DNA of 64,000 nt, taken from positions 14,459,632-14,523,631 of the forward strand of contig CM033105.1 of the NCBI GenBank assembly GCA_019321725.1, in the 5' to 3' direction. Below the pieces are notes generated by a model. It had not been told where the DNA came from, made no database searches, and was given only the letters and a program-made list of their open reading frames with translations. The position numbers were made by a program, and so were the translations under genes. Shown here one piece after another: positions 36,850 through 49,355 of the stretch (the first letter of the stretch is position 1; each line of letters starts with the position of its first letter). This DNA is from Paulownia fortunei (Eukaryota; Streptophyta; Magnoliopsida; Lamiales; Paulowniaceae).

Positions 36850-37046
36850 CTACATCAATTGGAGTACTTTTAAGATATAATTCATGAAACTCTTGCTTTA
36901 ATTATTAAGCAAGCAATCAGAAATGTAAACCAAATAATCGTAACGAATCTGGTACATGTTTTTACATATGATGTAAGTTTTGATTCAATTGTTGAAATTT
37001 TAAATTTTCCCTACATATACTATCCTAGATTACACGGACCCAACAC
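36850..37046 (+). mobile_element. 3' end fragment of a large-family LTR
   Basis: It ends ATTACACGGACCCAACA, like the LTR ends at 31555, 51531 and 58881. Only the last about 200 bp are visible beyond the gap. It abuts the LINE remnant. Confidence 0.5.
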
Positions 37047-38496
37047 GTAATTTCTTTCTTTAATTCCAAAATCAGCCTCATCCTTTTTCACATGATCAAA
37101 TATATTGCCGAGTATATTACTATTCCACCATTTCAAATATTGCTTCACATGAAAAATCTTTTGTTGGAGATTATGAACACCCATTCCCTCCATATGCATC
37201 TGCCAAACATTCTTAACTGACTTAAAGAAAGTAACTTGTTGAGTCTATACATTAAAGAAGCAAAAAGGGGTGGGACATTTTCCACCCGAGCAACTTAAAG
37301 AAATTAGCAAAGGATTATGATCTAAGTGTCAATAAAATAAATAAGAAACTCGAGTCAACTAAAAAGTATCCAACTAGTTTAGCATATATAAAACCTAATC
37401 AGGTCATTGGAACATTTTGTTATTAGACCAAGTATATTTGGACCACTCAAACCATGCATCAATAAAAGAACAATCCATAATCATCTTATGGAATTCATCT
37501 AATGATATAATCATATGGGAGGCGCCTCCCATATGTTTATCACCATGAAGGATAAAGTTTAAGTAACCTCCAATTATCCAAGGTGCAGATGATGAGAGAG
37601 ACCTAAAGTGATCCCATAAGTTTCTTCTTCCCAAAAGACTATACTTAGCATAAATAAAAGTTGGATTAAACGAATAAGGAAAAATGTTCGAAGAGACCTT
37701 AATTCATGAGCAACTTAACTCACATGTCTTCCTTCCAAAAACACCACATATGCTATATAATTAGAAATCACAAGATCATATCCAAAAATTCTGCAGAGAA
37801 TGAAGGGTTAAGTTGGACCTTTGGGTCCAAGATCACCAAGATTTTTGGTTTGTGCTCCTTATAATTACTCCCATGCTTCTTTTGTGCACTTGAATTTATG
37901 ACTCGGCAGATATTCCAAATAATTAATTTTATTGAGAACCCTAAGATTTATTTTATTTTAAAGTAGCTCGTGCCGAGCTTTTTATTTGCATTTTAATGGG
38001 AAGCTTCTTTTTTTTTTAGCTTGGAGTCAATCATGGCATCCATTTGTTGATTATTAGTCGGATCAACATCGTATGACAAACTGCAATGATGTTGAGAAAT
38101 TTAATGGGCTTCTTCAGAAATATTATCCTATTTAGTACTTAGACCAATAATAGGAAAACAAGAATCAATAGCTTCAAAACAATTCAAAAAATAAGTCCAT
38201 TAGTTGCAAATGATCTGAGGGGCCTTCAGTGTAAGAACATTGAAGAATCATGCGATAAAAAAGAATCATCCTCAATATGATTATGGAGGCTAGGAGAAAT
38301 AATAGCAAGTTCATTTTGTCTAAATTTCAATACACAGTATAAGTTGAAATATCCAAATTATTATCAAGTTCATCCCTCACATCTATGAGAATTTACCAGA
38401 TCTTAGCATCAAAAACTTCAATTCCCATCAACAAAATTACACCTAAATTGCTCAAAAATTATACATATCAAGTTTATTCAAAATTTTAATACAAGA
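37047..38496 (-). pseudogene. LINE (L1 type) remnant: end of ORF1 and AP endonuclease (LINE-A, distal part)
   Basis: Read right to left. The endonuclease starts near 37955 with IKLIIWNI (WNIRG motif), then KILVILDPKV (catalytic Glu position is Asp) and FGYDLVISNYIAYVVF. An open run at 37634-37404 carries GRRNLWDHFRSLSSS, PWIIGGYLNFILHGD (GDFN site altered), FIDAWFEWSKYTWSNN. The linker toward RT follows (QMHMEGMGVHNLQQKIFHVK, about 37200). RT itself is absent; the copy stops at 37047 beside an LTR fragment. The part above 38000 may be the tail of ORF1. Several stops make it non-functional. Confidence 0.85.
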
Positions 38497-38501
38497 GGAT
38501 C
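38497..38501. other. Target-site duplication GGATC, left copy
   Basis: Identical to 45117-45121 at the other end of the Copia element, as expected for a 5-bp staggered integrase cut. Confidence 0.9.
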
Positions 38502-38698
38502 TATAAGAAATATTTAATGGGTTAACTGGTCGCCCATGAGGACCGACCCAACCCACAGGGTTAAAAAATAAATTGATTTTTGGTAGGAGTGGTTTTTTGA
38601 AAACCACCCCATAACCAATGTAAAAGAAAACTTCCTTAAAACTTCTCACTATTTTTTTGACAACAACAAATAAAAAAAAACTTTCACTCACTCACTCA

Positions 38699-38739
<41 letters not shown>

Positions 38740-38996
38740 TTCTCTCTCTTTGTGAGAATAACATAGCAAATAAAAGTGAAAAGAAAGAGGGCTATTGTGA
38801 TCAAGATTTGTAGAACACTATCACTTGAGGAAGTATTTAGATTGTGGATCAAAACCCCTCCATATGTGATTAGATTTGGAGGAAAGTGAGCCTTCAAAGA
38901 TGTTAGAAATATCAGTGATTCAACCATGGCAAAAAATTCGAATTGAGATAAGTTTTCTTGAACTTGTCACATGTGTATCGTGTTTAATTTCTGTAA
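38502..38996 (+). repeat. 5' LTR of Copia element 3
   Basis: It matches the 3' LTR almost throughout, for example TAAGAAATATTTAATGGGTT, GGTCGCCCATGAG and TCACTTGAGGAAGTATTT. Terminal TG and CA have mutated to TA and AA. Its extra length comes mainly from a CACT/CT microsatellite at about 38683-38752. An open run in this LTR is an artefact of that microsatellite. Confidence 0.93.
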
Positions 38997-38997
38997 T

Positions 38998-39009
38998 TGG
39001 TATCAGAGC
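38998..39009 (+). other. Primer-binding site of Copia element 3
   Basis: TGGTATCAGAGC, an exact match to the common initiator tRNA-Met complement, one base after the LTR. Confidence 0.92.
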
Positions 39010-42000
39010 CATATATGATTGAATTCCTTGGATTATTTGGCTCTGTTTAATACATTTAAATTTTTTTTCATGTCATTAAATATGTAACCCATGTGATGAA
39101 TGTTTGGTAGGTCTTTAATGGAAAATCTTGATATGCTTCATATTACACCATAAAGTTTTAATAGAAGTATGCTTATACATGGTAGAAATAATCTGGAAAG
39201 TTTCATAATGATTTAGTTTGTATATAATGAGATATTTCATGCCATACTCATGACTGTAAATTTGATTTTCAGTCTATATGAGTTGAATTTTGTTGCATGA
39301 AGTTTATATTGTTAGATTCTACTCGTCAAGAGCTTTCCAACCATATATTATATGTGAAAATCGGCCTTAAAATAAGTTAGATTCTGTAAATTTTGGGAAA
39401 TCATTTTAAGATATTGGCTACACAATAGGAGTATTGGGATACTTATACTTATTTTTCTCAATTTGTGGAGCACATAGAAAATTTATTTTCCTGTGATAAG
39501 TCTATAAAATTCAGTATAAACTAAAATATTATGATTATAAGTGTCAAATACTTACACAATATGATATGGATATTAAGATTGGCTTTGTGGCCAAATCTAA
39601 TATATTTTTCCCATTTTTGATTATTTATGGCGGTTGTTAGGCAGGTGAGAAATTTTAGCAAGAAGCCAAAGTGAATGTCAATTAGCGTATAATATCTTGA
39701 TTATTTTGAAAGCCTTAAATGAGATAATCGATTATATGTTAACATGTTCATTGGCATAAAATAACATGTTTACTTTGTTCCATGGAATTATGCATTCTAT
39801 ATAATGCTTGAAATTATGAATGATGCTTATGTTGGAATTTATGAAAATTATGAATGCATATTTATTTTGAGTTTCATGCATTCAATATGATGGTACATGT
39901 TTATCTCTTATGTGAATAAAAAGATACGTTCTTGTATGTAAAATTATATTATGTTATGCAGTCTAGTGGGAGTTCTAAGGTTGGAAGAATTTTAGTAATT
40001 CTCACCTAGAACTTATGAGATTTTGTACTATGAAATTAAATTTGTGATGGTGAACATTTTGATACAAATGATGATTGGGAATTATGTGATCTTTTGAATC
40101 TGTGCATTATGGTGAATTATCATAAGTGTTAATTTTCTAAGTATAAAATCAAATGTATAGATAGGCGAATTTGTGATATCTCTAAGATTAATGACCATGG
40201 CAACCAAATGTTATACTTGTACGGGAGAATTTATTGACAATAGTTGTGACAGTAAATGCCAATAGAATTAGTATATGTTTAACTGAGTTAAATGCTCTGG
40301 AGAGCATCAACTAAGTCATGTAAGATTTAGTGTGGATCATACTACTCAACAGAGGAAACATCAACAAGTTTACCAAAAGTGGAAAAGAGAGTACACTACT
40401 TATATTATTTGGGTAAACAATATGATTGATGGTCTCATATGTGAATGAGAGAATTAGAGAATCATTCTATTAAACTATTGATCTATGGATGTACCTAAGA
40501 GAATATATAGGTACAATTAAGAATTGAGACATTAAATGGCTAACAATAGTTTGATAAGAAACATTCTGTGCATTAAAGATGTGGAATTTAAGGGTGATGT
40601 CAAATACTTTTAGAGTTTAGAGTCAGCTAGCAATGTCTTCGCTAATGAGTAGTAAGTTCAAGTTTAATCATCTCTTTCTAATAATAGTGAACATCTGAAA
40701 GTCAAATTTGATTTACTCAATATGAAAAGATTTTCTTAGATGATGTTTGCCAAATTAAGTAATTGGATAAATAGCTAGTTGTTGCTGGGCTAATGGCTTG
40801 TGTCTTATAGTTGAGACTAGGTTTTAAGAGGGCTTCAAGCTCTTAATATAACTAAGATCAGAACAAAGGCAAGAATAGGAATCTAAGAAAAACAAACTTA
40901 ACTACTGAATGAAGTGAAGTGGCATAGGGTTAAAAGTGCTATAGTAACCATATTGTTGGTTTATTTTGATCGTGAATGCATTGAGTTGAAAATATAGTAC
41001 TTAATGATGCTTCTATAAGTGCTATTTACACATAAAGCACTATATTACTAAATCTTACCCTATGTGGACTATAGATTTATAGTAATTGGATATTGAGGGG
41101 CATTTGTGAAATTTTATCAAGTTCACTTTGGTACAAAAATGGATATATATAGAATTAAATTGAAATCAAATGCAAAAATGATTGGTACTTGCATGTTTAG
41201 ATTGCAAGATGACCATGCTATTATTCTACAAAGTATGCAATGTACAAGAATTTATAGAACTTGATTTTTAAAATTGTTCTTCTAAGATTATTTCTTTTAC
41301 TTGAATTTGAATTGTGACTTGGTTAGTATCTACTAAAAGATACTTAACATGGTACTAAACATTTTGAATAGTTAGTGGTGATGAATTATGACCAATGTAT
41401 GTTTGATTACTACATTGATTGTTTTGTTTGCTATTATATTCTTATAGATTTCTGTGATCAGATTAATATGAAAGTTATAGAGGCATGGAGTCTCATACTT
41501 TATTACATTTGTAAAATATTCACGTATCTTGATCATATCTATTTAAAATCTCATAATTTGAAATACTAAAGTGTTTTAGAATATGAGAGAGAATCAAATT
41601 GAGATAACTTTGAGACTAGACCTAAGGTGTGAATGATTTTTCAATCATTTAGATGATCTATGTAATAAAGAAAGAGTTACAAGGTAATTGACTAATCCTA
41701 ACATGCCTGCATAGAATGGTGATTCAAGAGAAAGAATAGAAAATTATTTTGATTTAACGAGATCTATAAAAACTTAAGTTAACTTGTTGATTTTCTTTGG
41801 AGAGATCTTTTGGTTAACTGGAGTCTATATCTGTATTAGAAAACCTTCAGGATTAATATTTTTCATTCCATAAAAGCTATGGACAGGTAGATGGTCTGAC
41901 CTAAGCTGTCTTAGAAGTTAGGAATAGATTGTCTCTAATCATAAATTTTTAAATGAATTTGAAAATTAGATCTTTGAGACAATAAAAGTATATCTTGAAG

Positions 42001-44660
42001 ATATACTAACCAGTATAGGGGGAACATGTTCTAAGTGAACAAGATGATGGAATTATGATTCATATTAGATCACAGAATATCAAATTTTTGGAGAGTGATT
42101 TTCCTAGGAAGTAAGATCTTACAACATTAAATTTTGTTTGAGTTAAATAATTCAGATGGTGGCTATGTGCTTAATAGATCACTTATGATGTAAGAATATT
42201 TATTACTTCCTATTTTGAGGGGGAGTAATTTTATCTAAGTGATCAACCTAAATTGAATCAGAACTTTGTGCAAGCATAAAATAGTCTTCAGAAGATGATG
42301 TAGAGTCTAATATGGTGAGACTTTATCATGTTCTACATGGCATTTAAATTAAAGCAGTAGAAGAATACTATGCAACTATGAAATCTGTTAGCCTATATAA
42401 CAACAATAACTCTTGTGGCAAGTTGTTGAGAAGCGATTGTTAGCCTGTGTAATAATAATTATTCTCATGACAAAACCACAGCCAAATATGGTGTTTGGAT
42501 TATTGCACTATCTAAAGATTTGAGTTGCAGAGTTGCTATAAGCTATAATTTTTAACTCTGCAACAAATGCTCAATTCTACAAAATCATACCAAGTTTGGA
42601 ATTTTGGTTAAACTTTGGAAAAAGGCTATTGAGAACTAATGTGTTCTCAAAATATAGCTAAATGCTGATATAATTATTATGAGGTATAAAGTTGATCTAG
42701 TGCTAAAAAAAAATGTTATAGTTTTTAAGACAGACTTTGTCACTGATGGTGATATATGCCTCTATTCTGTTTTCTTGGTTATTATGGATATCTAAGATTT
42801 AGAATTGTATCAAATAGACTAAAGACTGCATTCTCAAATGGAGAATTAGTCCACAAAGAATTATATAAAGAAACCTATTTGGAATGCTTGAAAGATTCCA
42901 TAGTACAAGGCCAAGAAGATAAAGTTTATGAACTTAAAATCTTCATGACCTAAGGTAGTTTTTGAGAGGATGGTACATGAGATTTCATAATGTGGTGATC
43001 TCATATATTTTCATCATAGAGATGAAAACCATTATTCTCTTGTGCAAAAATCTATTAAGAGGTTTGTGGTTCTATCTCTTTATTGATGATATCATATTAA
43101 CTAAAAAGATAAGGAGTACGTATAAGCCATTGAGATATGGTTATCCTTTAGCTTATGATTTAGAGGACATGATGAGTGAAACTCAGTATTTTGTGTTAAA
43201 ATCCATGCAAATCGTTCAAAAGGCATCTTACTTTATGCTAAGAGTCATAACTGTAGAATTTTGGAATGATTTATAATGTAGAGTTTTAAGTTCATAAATA
43301 CTCCTATCTGATGAAGTTTCAGCCTTAAAATATGTTCAAAGACTCCAAAGAGAAATGTCTAGACCACTATAACTCAATTATTGTTGTTTGGAGCTTGATA
43401 TGCATTGTAGCCTATACTTGCTTCGAATATTTGTTATGCCATGGGTCAAAAAGTATCAATCAAATTCTAATAAGTGGCATTGGATAATAATGATGAGAAT
43501 ATTTGGATACTTTATGAAAATTGCAGATGGTTTCCTTTTGGTATGAAGGAAAGTTTTCTTTGTGATTGAGAGATACACATATATTGATTAAAGAAGTGAT
43601 TTGGATTAATGTAAATCTACCTCTGAGTTTGCTTTCTTATTTAGCAAATATGTTAGCTCTTGGAGGAGTAAGAAGCAAATATGTGGAACATAATGCACAG
43701 TTTGAGTATAACTTGTAGCATATATATTTGCAGTATGATATGTTTGGTTAAGATGTTCTGTACCATTGAGACATTGTAAGCAGTTATGTGGAGCTCTGAT
43801 GATATATTGAGATAATCAGTTAGTTATTGCTTACAGTACTAAAGATCCAAGTGCATTAAAACCATCAAAATGGATTCCCACTATCCATTAAACTTATCTT
43901 ATAGCCAGATGTGAGTTTTCTTGGTATTAGTGATTTGTTGAGGACAAAAGAGAAAAAAACTCAGGTTAAGTGTCGGGGTACGCTTAGACCAAGATCTATA
44001 TGGTGCATTATTTTTGAAAAGATGGCAAACACTTCCAAGAAGGAATGAAGCACCATAGCACGTGTTCCATTCCATTTGTGCCTAAGTGACCATTAGGTAA
44101 TTAGTGAAAAGATCATTGCTTCCTCATTATGCGAGACCCAGAGGTTTGTATAACCTCATTGTATACCCTTATGACTTTCAACTATTTCTCAAAAGTTTAA
44201 TATAGTGTTGCTACTTTAGCATGCTCCCAATAGCTTTGGATGATTCGGTAATGCGGGACATGTCTAGGAAAGCAACTATTTTGAAGTTGAGAGATCCTAG
44301 TTGAAAAGGAAGACTTTCTATAGCTAACACCTAATATGTATTTACTGGCCAGACAAGTATGTGAAACTTAGATGTTTGGGACATAATTGTGAATACATGA
44401 TATGGTATTGAAATCAAGTATGCTCTTATATTGTATGAGGAATCAGAGATACTTTGATTGGTGTAGCAAAGAAGTCTGAGATATAACGAGATGTTTTGTT
44501 CTGGTGTTTTTGAGAAAGTAAGTCATTATATATCCTTAACCGGTGTATGATATTAAACTTTTGTTAAAATATTCACTAGTCACATGATCTATTTGCTTGT
44601 ATTAAATTAGTGGTGTATAATTATGATCACAATAGACAAAGGTCCAGCCCTCACGTGCGA

Positions 44661-44668
44661 GTAGGAGA
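44661..44668 (+). other. Polypurine tract relic of Copia element 3
   Basis: GTAGGAGA directly precedes the TG of the 3' LTR, at the position where plus-strand synthesis is primed in Copia elements (usually a tract like AAGTGGGAGA). Confidence 0.6.
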
Positions 44669-45116
44669 TGTAAGAAATATTTAATGGGTTAACGGGTCGC
44701 CCATGAGAATTGACCCGACCACAAGGTTAAAAAATGAACAAATTTCTGGTGGGAGTGGTTTTCTGAAAACCACCCATACCCAACGTAAAAAGGAACTTCC
44801 CTGAAACTTCTCACTATTTTTTTGACAACGGCAAATAAAACTCTCTCTCTTTCTCTCTCTCTATATATATATGAGAATAACGTAAGAAAGAAAAGTGAAG
44901 AGAAATAGGGCTATTGTGATCATGATTTGAAGAACACCATCACTTGAGGAAGTATTTGGATTGTAGATCAAAACCCCTTCCGTATGTGATTGGGTTTGGA
45001 TGAAAGTGAGTCTTCAAAGATGTGAGAAATATCAGTGATTTAACCATGGAAAAAGATTTGAATTGTGATAAGCTTTTTTGAACTTGTCTCATGTGTTTTG
45101 TATTTAATTTTCGTCA
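44669..45116 (+). repeat. 3' LTR of Copia element 3
   Basis: It starts TGTAAGAAAT and ends TTCGTCA (intact TG...CA). At 448 bp it is shorter than the 5' LTR because its CT tract is shorter; a (TA)n lies at about 44862-44872. Confidence 0.93.
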
Positions 45117-45121
45117 GGATC
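45117..45121. other. Target-site duplication GGATC, right copy
   Basis: Same five bases as 38497-38501. They fix the exact element ends. Confidence 0.9.
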
Positions 45122-45650
45122 AAAAAAGGAACTTGTTGATGGAATATTAGAACTAATCACATATAATAGCCAAGCCTCACACTACTCACTTGACCAATAT
45201 GATTCATGCATTACATGTTAATTTTATATGCTACTTGCATTTCTATTGACATTGCATAATTTATTTTATTTTATCCGACATTCTTCAATATTAAACTTAA
45301 TTCTGAAGCTCTTGCACGATATTAGTTATTGAATTTTCTAATTTAAGTAGTTGATTTTATAATGAAATAAGAAGAAAATGAGGTTGATCAATATTGGATA
45401 TAGATGGGATATATAAGTTTTAATTTTGGAAGTGTTAAAAGTGTTGCTAGCAGCTTATACGGTTTGATTCGATTTTATCCAAGTATTTTAAAAATATATA
45501 TTGGTAAATTGCATATTTGTTACATTGGATATAAGATAATATGATTCAAAGGTGATATTATAATATTCATTTATGTATGAGATTATATAATTTTTAATAT
45601 GGACAATTATTCAAGAATCGGGTGACAATTGGATAAGAAATTAAATGAAC
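45122..45650. other. Flank between Copia element 3 and a large LTR, no gene seen
   Basis: AT-rich. It could be residual LINE or LTR sequence. No domain is readable. Confidence 0.3.
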
Positions 45651-48344
45651 GGCTAGAAAATTAGCTTTTGAATTATCTATGGTATCTTGTGGAAATTAAA
45701 ATAGGACGTAATAAAATTAATGTATAGTAAGACATTTGATCTAGGCTTGAAAGATGGGTGAAAGGTCATATTTATACCACAACCTACCACCTCATGCTTG
45801 CTACCAAGCTTAAGCAAGCACTTCAAGTGCCACCTCAAGCTTTCTTTCACTCTTAGCCATTTACCCATGACCCTCAACCATTTTTAGTCATTTTCAGGGT
45901 CCAAACTCATGTCAAAATCTCTCTAAGCTGGTCCTAATTGATTCCAAGTGATAGAAAAGGGGCAAAGGAAGTAGTAATCACAAGCAGAATTTAAAACTGG
46001 CATATGTGAGGTTCATATACAGTTTTGACATCAATTTTTATATTATTTGAGGGTTTTGTGATTTATTAATATTCTTATCTTGTTCATGATGGTGTTAAAG
46101 GTTATTCATAGGGTTATTATGCATAAAAGAATGATTTGCGGTTGCAAACACATAGTAGAACCACTAAGGGGTGGAATATGTATATATGTTGATTTCTAGT
46201 TTATTGAGCTTAAAATCTGTAAGAAACCTTGGGTAAATTCTATATTTATCACCATGAATGTGTTTATATAGGAGTTAATATTATGTATTTAGGTTTTTAT
46301 AGCTTCAGAATTAAAATATGGCATGACAATTAAAAAGATGCTCAGAACTATCTCCATCGAATTTCAAATTATGTCCTAAGTGAAAGGGATTGCTTTTACA
46401 GCATTAAATCCATTATTTTTGGAAATATTATAACCTGGTTGTCTCTTTTTATATGTTATCTAAGTGTGGTGAAAATTTGGTAGTGGTTGAATATACTTAA
46501 AGGTACCAAAACCATTAATGTCATGAAGTGCGCAAAACTATCATGGTAGGAAAAATTTATTTTAGTATGTTGTGAAGGGAGCTGAACTTGGGATGCTATA
46601 TCCACGAGTTTTAGCCATTATATGATGTGGTTACATTGTTTTTTATGTTATCTAAGTGTGATAAAAATTGGGGAGCGAATGAATATATCTAAGGGTATCA
46701 AAATCATCATGCAAATTAATGTGGCAACAAGAAAATGTGAAGTTGTGAATCTGTCCCATTTGGTTCATTAATATTTTCCAACATAGATGTGGTTAATTTG
46801 ATCCCTAAATTTTAGGAGGATGTTATAAGAGTCAAAATACATCAATTAAGTAAGGTTGGTATACATTTAAGATATGGAACAAAGGTGCGTAGAAGGTTGT
46901 ATTTAGTTATAGTTTCTAAGTAGTAAGATTATTTAATTAAATTGAGATTCAAGATCTTTATACTATATTAGGTATAATGAACTTGTTAATTGAGGATGGT
47001 GATTGATATCTTGTATTTTTATAGATTATTTCACATCTAGGGTTGGGGAGTAATACTTAAGAAACCTAGAAGTAACACACAACCGATCAAAGGTAAGTGA
47101 AAATTCATTTGCAACTACAATGCATGGGCATAGTATTTCTTACCTTATCTATATTAAATGTGATCTTTGTGTCTTGATGAGTATATTATGAGTATTATAA
47201 AGAACTTATAGTGCATATGTTGCTTGGATGATGGGACATGGGATCCATTGTGTCATTGAACATGCCATTCATTAACATTTACACATGCATGTATAACACG
47301 TTCTCACAATTGAGGTTTTGCATGCATGACATTATTTTCAGAAAGAAAATATTTTGGTTGACCACTACTAGTATACCGAGGCCTGTGTGGCTTATTGATA
47401 TGATATTTTAGGGCACCGCAAGTATTACTTCTCGGAGGATCATAGGAGTGGATAGGGGTATGCCTCTGGTGGTCACGAGAGGGTGGACCACTTGACTATG
47501 TCCTTATCGACGCCGCTGGTGGGAAAACTTCTGGAGGATCATAGGGGAAGATAGGGGGTGGACCTCTGGTGATCCCAGGAGATGGCCCTTAGACTGTGTT
47601 GATTTTTTTATGGCTATGTGATTATTGATATTATTGACAGCTCCATCCGGTACATAGTAGGTGGGCCAAGGGCCCAATGATGGACAATGACTTTGAATGA
47701 ACTATTTTTGATGCATGAGTTTGTATTTTTATCATGATCTCATAAAAATGCATTGTATATGTGTTAGATTATCCCTTCATCATGCATAATTTTCACTTAC
47801 TGAGCATTAGCTCACGTAGTTCATGCATTATAGGTAAGTATGGTGATACCTAAGACTTTGAGGCTTACTGGGATGGTTGTTGGAGCTCCTAGAGGCTTCT
47901 AAGGATGACTGTACATGGATGACGACCTGTTGGGTTGTATTGTGGGCATATTCTAATTTTTACAATCATTATTATGGTGTAAATTGTTGTCTATATATAA
48001 AGGGTTACAAGATACAAAATGTCCTTACTTCTTTCGAAAGTATAGGCTATTATTTTGATTTTTGAGTCATCGTATTATAACTTTGGGATGTCGTGTCCTA
48101 TATAACTCTTGAAATTTTATAGTAAATAAGTTTGAGAATAACATCACTGTGATGGGTATTGTGTTTTTTTATATAAACGGTAATTTTTCTATATATAGGG
48201 TTACATGTGAGAAAACACTTTTACTATTTCTCAAAGTGCTACAGTTGATAAAAAAAATTATATATATACATATGTACACACATGTGCTACCTTGTCAAAA
48301 TTATTATTATATTAATATCTATATTTAGTGGTGGGGGTGTTACA
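45650..48344 (+). mobile_element. Probable Ty3/Gypsy-type LTR (solo)
   Basis: It ends GGTGGGGGTGTTACA at 48344, a typical end for plant Gypsy LTRs. It contains the phrase ACTTACTGAGCATTAGCTCA at about 47795, which I recall from the promoter/polyadenylation part of such LTRs. No gag or pol was found on either side. The left boundary is uncertain. Open runs at 45677-45877 and 47877-48065 have no motifs. Confidence 0.45.
47410..47620. repeat. Imperfect tandem duplication inside the LTR
   Basis: The phrase GGAGGATCATAGG occurs at about 47433 and 47533, each followed by GATAGGGG and CCTCTGGTG. Two diverged units of about 100 bp result. This is a GC-richer patch within the LTR. Confidence 0.7.
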
Positions 48345-48349
48345 TCATA

Positions 48350-49312
48350 GGAGCAATACCTGTTACCTGATTCGATTCACTGGGGATGGGTTTCTTGCCA
48401 AATGGAATTTGCTCTCAACAAGCCAAGCCATAACTTCTTGACAATAGGCTAGTCATGGGATTGTTTTTCAATGAAAACCTACTTCCCAAATTTAATCTAC
48501 TGTTTTTTTTTGTTGGGAAGTTTATCTTCTTAAGCCTCTTATTTAACAGTAGGCAGAATCGTACCAAGGTGCTTGCAATCTGTGTAGTAGCGAGGTTTCT
48601 GTTTCAAAACAGATCATCAAGTCCCAAAATAATTTCCTCTATTTTTATTGGTTAGTTAAATCCATCTCAACACACACTTTAGCAATTCTAGGGTAGGATT
48701 CATCAGGAGTGGGTTCGTCAATCTTTAAGGGAACGCCAATTATGGAGGCTAATGTATATAGGGCTTTTTTGTGAAACAATATAACGAAAATCCTAGAAAA
48801 TTAATCCAAACTAAAGCTATAGAAGATTCATCCTTTGAATCAAAATTATATGTCCACTTAAACACACTCATGGGAAAACTACTCAGGAGAAATCATCTTC
48901 ATTCGTTAGTTTAATAGTATGCTTCGTGTTCAACCAACTAATTTGAAAAAATTCCATCAAACCAAAAGTGGAAAATTTAGAACATAAGTCTTTCATGCTA
49001 GGGCAGCCACAGAAGAATTGTCAATCAAGGTATACTTAAAGGGTTCAACCAAAGTGCCCATCTCCTCATCAAAGAAGACTACTAATTGACCTTTATAAGA
49101 TGTGATTCTATCAAAAAAATACCAGACTAAACATCAATAAAATGTTTTTTACTTGTTGGAAGGGCATCAATAAAGGAAGGATCTGATACTAGAGATTAAG
49201 ATTTAAGAATGACGATAAATGAATTGTTTCCAAAATGAAGGGACAAATCCAACATCTTGGGAAAGGACGAAATTGGAGAAGGATAATGGAGAGAATTTTT
49301 TTTAGAGGCTGC
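48350..49312 (-). pseudogene. LINE ORF1 remnant with DUF4283-like region (LINE-A, proximal part)
   Basis: Read right to left from ATG 49312 (MAASKKNSLH). It shows NFLGFSLYCFTKKPYI at about 48760-48810 and a following basic/aromatic stretch ending LLKCVLRWI, the pattern of the DUF4283 domain of plant L1 ORF1 proteins (nucleic-acid chaperone-like). Several stops interrupt the frame. It is cut off at 48345 by the LTR end. It lies on the same strand as, and in the right order for, the endonuclease remnant at 37047-38496, so both may be one LINE split by later insertions. Confidence 0.65.
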
Positions 49313-49333
49313 CATGAATTGAAGTCATGTATC

Positions 49334-49355
49334 CAAGGAACTAGGAATTTTTTTT
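49334..49355. other. Target-site duplication of LINE-B, left copy
   Basis: CAAGGAACTAGGAA followed by eight T; the same 22 bases occur at 53603-53624. Part of the T run may belong to the reversed poly(A) tail. Confidence 0.85.

Larger units (their letters stand above)
38502..45116 (+). mobile_element. Complete-length Copia-type LTR retrotransposon, decayed (element 3)
   Basis: It has two LTRs (38502-38996 and 44669-45116), a primer-binding site, a purine-rich tract before the 3' LTR and a GGATC duplication, so the insertion is structurally whole. The internal 5.7 kb holds no long open frame. Late Copia polymerase relics are visible: YLFIDDIIL at about 43070-43100 (RT active site), a shifted RPDICYAVG-type stretch near 43430-43500, and DNQLVIAYSTKDPSALK at 43811-43861 (RNase H). 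The gag/integrase part is too decayed to read. The LTRs have diverged at many sites, so the insertion is old and immobile. Confidence 0.9.

Noticed and set aside
36622..36873. 83-codon open run across the gap
   Set aside because: It is open only because N codons were translated as X.
38688..38927. 79-codon open run ending in ERERERE
   Set aside because: It is the CT microsatellite of the 5' LTR of Copia element 3 read on the - strand.
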